Below are positions 1 through 5,798 of a stretch of DNA of 64,000 bases, piece by piece. The translations under genes and the position numbers were made by a program. Below the pieces are notes generated by a model. It ran no database searches, had not been told where the DNA came from, and was given only the letters and a program-made list of their open reading frames with translations. The stretch's first letter is position 1. Each line of letters begins with the position of its first letter. Source of the stretch: CBDCRK01 sp965220955 (GTDB lineage Bacteria > Desulfobacterota > Binatia > Bin18 > CBDCRK01); assembly GCA_965220955.1 (NCBI GenBank), contig CBDCRK010000017.1, positions 124,001 to 188,000 of the forward strand. Direction: 5' to 3'.

Positions 1-2
1 CT

Positions 3-83
3 CGCAAGGAAATTGCTCACCTTATTGGTGAGAAGCGTGGAATTGCCAAACGAATTGTTTATGCCGCAAGCCTACGCCTTTAA
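3..83 (+). CDS. C-terminal tail of an unidentified gene, possibly RsmI-like
   Basis: The window opens inside a reading frame that stays open for 26 codons and stops with TAA at 81-83. The visible tail is short, basic and helical (KEIAHLIGEKRGIAKRIV). It resembles the C-terminal helix-turn-helix-like end of 16S rRNA 2'-O-methyltransferase RsmI, where a lysine-rich helix precedes the final helix. With only 26 residues the family call is a guess; that it is the end of a coding region is somewhat more likely. The next gene begins 31 bp downstream on the same strand. Confidence 0.35.
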   Translation, partial: RKEIAHLIGEKRGIAKRIVYAASLRL

Positions 84-114
84 GATAAGGTTCTAGTTGA
101 AAGGAGCATGAAGT

Positions 115-675
115 ATGGAAGCCTCATTTGTCTCCATTGTTCACCAGGAACTCCAAGCTGTGCGGGACCATCTAATGACTATGGTCGAACCCCTGACCCA
201 GGAGGAGTTCTGGTGGGTGCCGCCAAGACCGGATGGGACGGCCATCAGCTACCACTTTGGTCATATTGGTCTGGTTGAGGACCTGCGAGTTAGCCAGGCC
301 CGAGGGGAGCAAATGCTGGGACCCGAAGCCTACCGTAATCTCTTTGGTACGGCTAACAACAGTAATCCCCAGGCAGGGTTTCCCCGGAAAGAAGAGATTT
401 TTACCTATCTGGTCCAGGCCCGAACTCGGACCCTTACTTTGCTAGATACCTTACAACTTGACACCCTGTCTGCCCACGAACGCCCGGCAGAGGCCGAACT
501 TTTCCGTAGGATCATTAACCACGAGTACTCACACACCAAGTACATCCGTCGGCTCTTAGGCGAGATGGGCAAGAGTACCGACTTCTCCCTGCCTTCAACC
601 CGAGTACAGATAAAGCCTCAGGCCGTTGCCGCCCCGCAGTACTTCATTCCTCACTGGCCCGGGGAAGAGGGTTGA
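115..675 (+). CDS. DinB-like four-helix putative metal-dependent hydrolase/transferase
   Basis: A 186-residue protein with the layout of the DinB/YfiT superfamily, a four-helix bundle that usually binds a divalent metal through three histidines. Candidate ligands are H47 or H50 (HFGHIG) and the H136-x3-H140 pair (NHEYSHTKYIRR), which is the typical C-terminal metal motif. AGGAG at about 101-105 sits 9 bases before the ATG. Family members include thiol-dependent S-transferases and stress proteins, but the substrate here cannot be read from sequence. It stands alone upstream of the restriction locus, with about 185 bp of non-coding DNA after it. Confidence 0.7.
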   Translation: MEASFVSIVHQELQAVRDHLMTMVEPLTQEEFWWVPPRPDGTAISYHFGHIGLVEDLRVSQARGEQMLGPEAYRNLFGTANNSNPQAGFPRKEEIFTYLVQARTRTLTLLDTLQLDTLSAHERPAEAELFRRIINHEYSHTKYIRRLLGEMGKSTDFSLPSTRVQIKPQAVAAPQYFIPHWPGEEG

Positions 676-802
676 ATTCGCCCTAAAGAAATCAATCAAT
701 CCCGTTTCCCCCAAACTCAGGTCCTGAGGCTAATGCTGGGTGTGGGTGCCTGCCTATTATAAAGAGATATTTTTCTAATAAGTCTAGCCGGTTACGATGT
801 TA

Positions 803-831
803 TTGACTTATCATATGATGCGTCATATGAT
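803..831 (+). promoter_or_regulatory. Sigma70-type promoter of the hsdM gene
   Basis: TTGACT at 803-808 and TATGAT at 826-831 are separated by exactly 17 bp. Each is one mismatch from the sigma70 consensus. The promoter lies 29 bp before the hsdM ATG, so the leader would be short. The inverted repeat annotated at 812-829 fills the spacer and overlaps the -10 box, the classic position for a repressor site. Confidence 0.6.
812..829. promoter_or_regulatory. Perfect inverted repeat, candidate operator for HTH-HsdM
   Basis: CATATGA (812-818) and TCATATG (823-829) form a perfect 7-bp inverted repeat around a 4-bp spacer, TGCG. The 18-bp site is of the size bound by dimers of XRE/Cro-type regulators. 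The gene immediately downstream encodes a methyltransferase that carries such a DNA-binding domain at its N-terminus, so autoregulation is the simplest inference. Binding has not been shown. Confidence 0.5.
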
Positions 832-860
832 GGTTTCAAACCAACCGAGAAATAATCCTT

Positions 861-2765
861 ATGGTGCAAGCTCCCGAGATCTCCACCCTTATCAACGAAC
901 TGCGTCAGCGCCTTGGCCTCAGCCAGGAGAAGCTTGCTGCCCGACTTCGGGTCTCACTTCCAACAATCAATCGTTGGGAGAAGGGCAAGACCCGGCCTGA
1001 CGCACTGGCTCTTCATGTCATCGAGGAATTCCTCCGCGAACGCGGCCCTGAATACGCCGATCTCCTCGTCCGCTACTTTAGCGAATCGAACGCACCCAGG
1101 CCAGCAAAGCAACGACGGGGGCGAAAGCGCAACCAAGCCGAACAGATCACACTCTTCAGAAGCAAGGCGGGTCTCCCTGCAAATGGAGGCACTCTCGACA
1201 CTAAATTGATGGAGGGAATGCTGTGGAAAGCTGCCTGTTCCATCCGTGGCGAGAAGGATGCCCCGAAGTTCAAAGATTACATCCTGCCCCTGGTTTTTAT
1301 TAAACGGCTCTCCGACGTCTTTGAAGACGAGATCTCACGGCTGACCGAGACTTACGGCGACGAGGAGACCGCCCGAGCTGTGCTGGAAGCCGATCACAGC
1401 CTGGTTCGCTTCTACATTCCGCCCGAGGCAAACTGGCCGGTGGTGAGCGGCCGTCAAAAATTCGGCTGGCCTGAAGGGAAGAGGCCGAAGACTTTAGGTG
1501 AGCAGCTCACCCACACCGTCCGTGTCATTGCTAGGGCGAATCCATCACTCCAGGGTGTCATCGACATCGTTGACTACAATGAGACCCGTAACGGCGAACG
1601 TGAGATCAGTGACGAAGCGCTTTCCCGCCTTATTGAGACGCTCAGCGATCCGCGCTACCGGCTCGGTCTCAATGACGTGGAGCCCGATTTTCTCGGGCGT
1701 GCCTATGAGTATCTGCTCCGCAAGTTTGCCGAGGGTCAGGGGCAGAGTGCGGGCGAATTCTTCACGCCTAAAGAGGTCGGCTGGCTCATTGCCTATCTCA
1801 TGCAGCCACAGCAAGGTGAGGAGACCTATGACCCATGCTGCGGTTCAGGTGGACTGCTTATCAAGTGTGAACTTTCCCTCAAAGAGCAGGAAAAGGAGGC
1901 GGAGGGCCGCCCCATCGCACGACCGCTCAGGCTTTACGGCCAGGAACTAACCGGGGCTTCTTTCGCAATCGCGCGGATGAATATGGTCCTCCATGACATG
2001 GAGGGGGAAATTGTCCGTGGCAATACAATGACAAATCCTAAATTCCTCGACGGCTCAAGCCTTAAGCGTTTTGACATCGTAGTGACAAACCCAATGTGGA
2101 ATCAGGACAACATCGATGCGGCCTCCTACGAAAACGATCCTTATGAGCGTTTCACCGACCATGGTGGATTTGCGCTTGGCTCCAGCGCTGACTGGGCCTG
2201 GCTTCAGCATGTGCTTGCTTCCCTCAACGAGCATGGTCGTGGCGCAGTCGTGATCGATACCGGCGCTGCCAGTCGGGGCAGTGGCAACCAGGGCGAGAAT
2301 AGGGAGAAGACAATCCGCCGCTGGTTTGTGGATCACAATGTGCTCGAAGGTGTGATTCTGCTTCCGGATAACCTCTTCTACAACACCACTGCTGCAGGCA
2401 TCATTGTTGTCCTCAATTGCAATAAACCCAAGGACCGCCAGGGCAAAGTTGTCCTCATCAACGCAAGCGGAGAGTTTCAGAAAGGAAGGCCGAAGAACTT
2501 TATCCCCGACGAAGCAGTCAAGAGAATCGCCGACGCTTTTCACGCCGGTAAAGACGTAGAGCGCTTCGTTAAAGTAGTAAGTATCGAAGAGGTTACTAAG
2601 AACGACTACAATCTTTCGCCCTCACGCTACATCGAGACTGCCGCCGCCACCGAGCATCGGGACGTGCAGACGCTGCTCAATGAGCTAGCCAAACTCGATA
2701 CTGAGGCAAAGCGGCTGGATGGAGAGCTGAAAGGGATCTTTGCAGGGTTGGGATACCAATCTTAG
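861..2765 (+). CDS. hsdM: Type I restriction-modification DNA adenine methyltransferase HsdM with N-terminal XRE HTH domain
   Basis: This 634-residue protein methylates adenine in the recognition sequence chosen by HsdS and forms the M2S core of a type I enzyme. Residues about 8-60 are an XRE/Cro-type helix-turn-helix (LSQEKLAARLRVSLPTINRW). An HsdM_N helical domain follows at about 112-250 (KLMEGMLWKAACSIRG). The N6-methylase domain has the SAM-binding motif DPCCGSGG at 324-331 and the catalytic motif NPMW at 410-413, where the usual form is NPPF. The HTH makes it about 100 residues longer than many HsdM proteins. The ATG has only a weak ribosome site (GAGA). It heads the locus containing the hicB relic, the ORF6N gene, hsdS and hsdR. 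Confidence 0.92.
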   Translation: MVQAPEISTLINELRQRLGLSQEKLAARLRVSLPTINRWEKGKTRPDALALHVIEEFLRERGPEYADLLVRYFSESNAPRPAKQRRGRKRNQAEQITLFRSKAGLPANGGTLDTKLMEGMLWKAACSIRGEKDAPKFKDYILPLVFIKRLSDVFEDEISRLTETYGDEETARAVLEADHSLVRFYIPPEANWPVVSGRQKFGWPEGKRPKTLGEQLTHTVRVIARANPSLQGVIDIVDYNETRNGEREISDEALSRLIETLSDPRYRLGLNDVEPDFLGRAYEYLLRKFAEGQGQSAGEFFTPKEVGWLIAYLMQPQQGEETYDPCCGSGGLLIKCELSLKEQEKEAEGRPIARPLRLYGQELTGASFAIARMNMVLHDMEGEIVRGNTMTNPKFLDGSSLKRFDIVVTNPMWNQDNIDAASYENDPYERFTDHGGFALGSSADWAWLQHVLASLNEHGRGAVVIDTGAASRGSGNQGENREKTIRRWFVDHNVLEGVILLPDNLFYNTTAAGIIVVLNCNKPKDRQGKVVLINASGEFQKGRPKNFIPDEAVKRIADAFHAGKDVERFVKVVSIEEVTKNDYNLSPSRYIETAAATEHRDVQTLLNELAKLDTEAKRLDGELKGIFAGLGYQS

Positions 2766-2789
2766 GGAGAAGCAGAGGAGGATAATACA

Positions 2790-3165
2790 ATGAAGATCCG
2801 AGCGACTTTTGTAAAGGATGGCAAATGGTGGGTAGTGTCTCAGTTTGAATTTTCCCTCACCCTTACCCTCTCCCAGAGGGAGAGGGTACAGCACTTCCCT
2901 CCCCCCTAGAGGGGGAGGGTGCCTGCCCGCAGGGCAGGCGGGTGGGGGGCTCCCGCCGGGCGTGAATCAGTCCCGGATTTCAATGTGAGACACTACCAAA
3001 TGGTGGGTGGCCTGGACAGAGGATGTACCGGGGGCACTCACACAGGGTGCGACTTTGCAGGAAGCCCGGGACATCCTCGTTGACGCTGTCCGGATGATCC
3101 AGGAGCCGGTCGACCTTTCTCAGCTTCCAAAGGACAAAGTTGTGGTCGAAGAAATTGAGGTATGA
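2790..3165 (+). pseudogene. HicB-family antitoxin gene split by a MITE
   Basis: The reading frame begins at ATG 2790, runs 14 codons to KWW, and is then interrupted by the element at 2832-2996. After the element and its second target copy the same gene resumes at 3007 (VAWTEDVPGALTQGATLQEA) and ends with TGA at 3163-3165. Removing the 165-bp insert plus one 10-bp direct repeat restores an uninterrupted 66-residue protein with the HicB/UPF0150 pattern: two strands, a PG loop, then a TLQEARDIL helix. In the present sequence the first part runs into a stop inside the element. A 22-codon reading frame overlaps the stop at 3162-3230 (MNEAADILARK) and may be the stub of a partner gene. Confidence 0.85.
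2832..2996. mobile_element. 165-bp non-autonomous insertion element (MITE)
   Basis: The ends are inverted copies of GTAGTGTCTCA (2832-2842 and, reversed, 2986-2996). Similarity continues inward as TTGAA-T after two mismatched bases. A 10-bp direct repeat, CAAATGGTGG, flanks the insert at 2822-2831 and 2997-3006, as expected of a target-site duplication. The interior codes for nothing but holds three strong hairpins: 2864-2888 (11-bp stem), 2897-2919 (9-bp stem) and 2921-2939 (8-bp stem). Terminal repeats, target duplication and clean gene disruption together define a transposed MITE. The parent transposase family is not identifiable from the ends alone. Confidence 0.85.
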
Positions 3166-3281
3166 ATGAAGCGGCTGATATTCTGGCCCGGAAAATCTGC
3201 CGCCAGCTCAGAGTACCTGACCCCAAGTGAACCACCGGATGCCATGGAAAAGAAATGCAATGCGCAATTTATTTAAGGTTA

Positions 3282-3429
3282 TGTTTGACGCCATCCGCAA
3301 ACTCATGGAGCCGCCACCAGCACGGCCGAGAAGGAAGATCGGGTTTGGCGTGGAGAGTGAACGATGAGAGACGAGCCCGTGAGCTGGGAGGTAGTACCCT
3401 TCGGCGAACTCGGCAGGGTCTTCATATGA
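3282..3429 (+). pseudogene. Relic of a second ORF6N-hsdS pair (ORF6N tail plus HsdS head)
   Basis: From 3282 to 3348 the DNA is nearly identical to 3935-4001, the 3' end of the intact ORF6N gene. It reads FDAIRKLMEPPPARPRRKIG and stops at 3364-3366, overlapping an ATG in ATGA fashion. That ATG (3364) opens a 21-codon frame, MRDEPVSWEVVPFGELGRVF, which is a typical HsdS opening, and stops at 3427. So a complete ORF6N-hsdS module once stood here and only the junction survives. Its HsdS opening differs from the one at 4032, indicating a different specificity allele. Confidence 0.75.
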
Positions 3430-3489
3430 GTAGCTGAATTTTTTAGATCGCAAGTTGCGACCTCAGAAAGCATCTTAAGGATCTAGACT

Positions 3490-4014
3490 GTGGCTAGTAA
3501 GCATTCCCTCATACCTGCTGAAACGATTGAAAGCCGAATTGTTCTACTTCGTGGCCAGAGGGTCATGCTTGATACCGACCTGGCTAGGCTTTATGGAGTC
3601 GAAACTCGTGTACTTGTGCAAGCGATAAATCGGAATCTCAACCGCTTTCCTAATGATTTCATGTTTCAGCTTTCGGAAGAAGAGTTCAGCGTTTTGAGAT
3701 CAAGATTTGTGATCTCAAACACAGGACGGGGTGGACGACGTTATCGTCCCTATGTCTTCACTGAACAGGGCGTTGCTATGCTTTCCAGCGTGTTGAGGAG
3801 TCAGCGTGCGGTGCAGGTCAACATCGAGATTATGCGGGCTTTTGTGCGGCTCCGGGAGATGGTGACAACACATAAAGAGCTTGAGCGCAAGCTGAAAGCA
3901 TTGGAGAAAAAGTACGACGCTCAATTTAAGGCCGTGTTTGACGCCATCCGTAAACTCATGGAGCCGCCACCAGCACGGCCAAAAAGGCAGGTCGGGTTTG
4001 GTTCGGGGAGCTGA
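3490..4014 (+). CDS. ORF6N-domain DNA-binding protein
   Basis: A 174-residue protein starting with GTG. Residues about 10-100 form an ORF6N/KilA-N-like domain (VMLDTDLARLYGVETRVL, FPNDFMFQLSEEEF, YVFTEQGVAMLSSVLRS). Such domains are common in phage and host-defence loci and are thought to bind DNA. Residues 125-150 look like a coiled coil (KELERKLKALEKKYDAQF), followed by a proline-rich basic tail. It lies between hsdM and hsdS, 17 bp before the latter, a position where ORF6N genes often occur in type I loci. Its role there is not established. Confidence 0.8.
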   Translation: MASKHSLIPAETIESRIVLLRGQRVMLDTDLARLYGVETRVLVQAINRNLNRFPNDFMFQLSEEEFSVLRSRFVISNTGRGGRRYRPYVFTEQGVAMLSSVLRSQRAVQVNIEIMRAFVRLREMVTTHKELERKLKALEKKYDAQFKAVFDAIRKLMEPPPARPKRQVGFGSGS

Positions 4015-4031
4015 ATAACGAGGGACTGGCC

Positions 4032-4646
4032 ATGACAGCTCGGGATCTCCGTGAACTTCCATCAGGCTGGTATACTTTGCCATTCGACAGTTGTGTGCTG
4101 AAGGATGGTGCCAAGCGAAAAACTTCAGTACAACAGAATGAGTATAAGACCAGAAGCCGCTTTCCTGTTGTTGACCAAGGGAGCAGCTTAATTGCTGGCT
4201 ATACGGATGACGAACGCCTTGTGCATCAAGATGACCTTCCAATTATCCTGTTTGGCGATCACACACGCATTTTCAAGTATCTGGATTTTCCTTTTGCCAC
4301 CGGAGCGGACGGCACGAAGCTCTTTCGTGCCAACAAGGAAATCGTTGACTCTCGGTTTCTTTACTACGCATTCCTCCATCTTGATATTCCGAGCCGTGGC
4401 TACAACCGGCACTTCAAGTATTTAAAGGAGAAGACGATCCTGGCACCTAGCAGCCATGAGGAGCAGCGCTCTATCGCGGCGGTGCTGTCAAAGATTCAGG
4501 CAGCAGTAGAGGTACAGGACAAGATTGTCGCCACGCTCAAAGAGCTGAAAGCCGCGACCATGGCCAAGCTCTTTCGCGAGGGCTTGCGCGGCGAGCCCCT
4601 CAAGCAGACCGAGATCGGCGAGATCCCGGAGAGCTGGGAGGAATAG
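4032..4646 (+). CDS. hsdS: Type I restriction specificity subunit, first half (TRD1 plus central repeat)
   Basis: HsdS selects the DNA target and bridges HsdM and HsdR. This 204-residue frame contains one target recognition domain (about 10-150, ending NRHFKYLKEKTILAP) and the central coiled-coil spacer (SHEEQRSIAAVLSKIQAAVE, then ATLKELKAATMAKLFREGL). It continues into the opening of a second recognition domain (IGEIPESWEE) before a TAG at 4644. A normal HsdS has two such domains, about 400-450 residues; the second lies in pieces downstream. Half-length S subunits can work as dimers, so activity is not excluded, but truncation by decay is the simpler reading. Confidence 0.85.
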   Translation: MTARDLRELPSGWYTLPFDSCVLKDGAKRKTSVQQNEYKTRSRFPVVDQGSSLIAGYTDDERLVHQDDLPIILFGDHTRIFKYLDFPFATGADGTKLFRANKEIVDSRFLYYAFLHLDIPSRGYNRHFKYLKEKTILAPSSHEEQRSIAAVLSKIQAAVEVQDKIVATLKELKAATMAKLFREGLRGEPLKQTEIGEIPESWEE

Positions 4647-5299
4647 ACTTGGCGAACTTTGCAGAGAACCAGATGGATTCATTCAGACGGGACCCTTTGG
4701 AAGCCAACTGGCATGCGTCGGATTACGTTGCTGACTGGTGTTCCTATCGTCAAGCCCGACATCGGACATAGGTAACAATCTGCTATTCAACATACAGTGA
4801 TATCCCGAAGACTTTAATCTCAAAGGACTGACGCTCGATCGCCTTCAGCGACACAAACTTAAACATCGTTGGTGACATCCTCTTCAGCCGAAAGGTGGCG
4901 ATGTAGGACGGCACGCACATGTCTTTGAGGCGGGAAGAAGGCTGGCTTTGCGGTACAGACAGCCTAAGACGGTGCGCCCTTGTCGAACCAAGGTTCATCC
5001 CTTGTACTTGAGCTATTTTTTAAGCACGATCCCAGCGCAGGAGTACCTAAAGGCCCATGCGGTCGGCAGCATCATGCCAAATATCAATACCAAAGTTCTG
5101 TCTGCGGTACCCATCGCCGTACCAGAGTATGAAGACCAACTAAAGATAGCTGAACACCTGCGCGTTTTAGATAAAAGGATTCAGCACGCAGAAGTTAAGA
5201 CGCGATACCCTCAAATCCCTCTTTTCCTCCATTCTTTACCTCCTTATGACCGGCCAGGTGCGGGTGACCAACCTGAGAATCGAGGGGGTAGGCGAATGA
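4647..5299 (+). pseudogene. Frameshifted second half of hsdS (TRD2 plus C-terminal repeat)
   Basis: Pieces of a second recognition domain are readable in all three forward frames in the right order: GFIQTGPFGSQL near 4675-4710, HASDYVADW near 4710-4738, VPIVKPDIGHR near 4741-4771, RISPEDFNLKGLTLDRL near 4799-4850, then VHPLYLSYFLSTIPAQEYL and LKIAEHLRVLDKRI near 4996-5180. The last piece, LMTGQVRVTNLRIEGVGE, ends with TGA at 5297-5299, a standard HsdS C-terminus. At least four frame changes separate them. The total from 4032 to 5299 equals one full-length hsdS, so this is one gene broken by indels. Confidence 0.8.
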
Positions 5300-5673
5300 C
5301 GGTCAGTCAAGACATCCTGCTTACGCAGCTTGGGGTCGTTGAGGTTAGCGGGCGTGGAAGGGGGATACGCTACATCCTCTCGCGTCGCCTATATGCCTTT
5401 ATCGGAAAGAAAGGGGTCTACACCCGCAAACGCGGGCTGGACCGGGAGACCAACAAGACACTGCTTTTGAAGCACATAGAAGACAACAAACGAGACGGCA
5501 GCCGGTTACAAGAACTCATTCAGGTCTTGCCACACCTCACCCATAGCCAGGTGCAGAAGTTGCTGGCTGAGTTGAAGACCGAAGGGAAGGCTCATTGCGT
5601 AGGAAGGACGAACGCAGCACGTTGGTTGCCGGTGTCTCCTGCCTCTAGGATTGCGCCGGAAATCAAAGAATGA
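5296..5673 (+). pseudogene. C-terminal remnant of an AlbA_2/AAA_4-type ATP-binding protein
   Basis: The ATG at 5296 overlaps the hsdS stop (ATGA). The 125-residue product begins abruptly in a winged-helix segment (LTQLGVVEVSGRGRGIRYIL) and continues with YAFIGKKGVYTRKRGLDRET and a second winged helix (LTHSQVQKLLAELKTEG). This matches the tail of the AlbA_2/divergent-AAA putative transcriptional regulators that often stand between hsdS and hsdR. The N-terminal nucleotide-binding part of about 350 residues is missing. It may still be translated by coupling, but it lacks the domain that defines the family. The hsdS tail and this segment are also joined in one longer open frame from about 4948. 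Confidence 0.65.
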
Positions 5674-5681
5674 CGCAAATC

Positions 5682-5785
5682 GGCGTAATTATGGCGTAAT
5701 ATGTTCCGTAACTCATTAATTATTCAATGGTTTTTCTATAGATGGGTGCTGATATTTATCAATATTGCGCGTAATTCGGCGTAAT
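5682..5785. promoter_or_regulatory. Four GCGTAAT repeats upstream of hsdR
   Basis: GGCGTAAT occurs at 5682-5689, 5693-5700 and 5778-5785, and CGCGTAAT at 5768-5775. They form two close pairs around an AT-rich stretch (5710-5765), all inside the 125-bp gap before hsdR. Repeated short sites around AT-rich DNA suggest a regulator-binding array, but no binding protein can be named. The hsdR ribosome site (GGTGAG) follows directly. Confidence 0.35.
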
Positions 5786-5798
5786 CGTAGGTGAGATC

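Noticed and set aside
3715..4242. 175-codon open frame on the minus strand across the ORF6N gene and hsdS start
   Set aside because: It lies entirely opposite two recognisable genes, has no family resemblance and no ribosome site.
4948..5673. A single 241-residue gene combining HsdS-like and winged-helix parts
   Set aside because: The N-terminal 80 residues are the third piece of the broken hsdS and the rest is a different gene whose own ATG overlaps the true hsdS stop at 5297; the join is produced by a frameshift.
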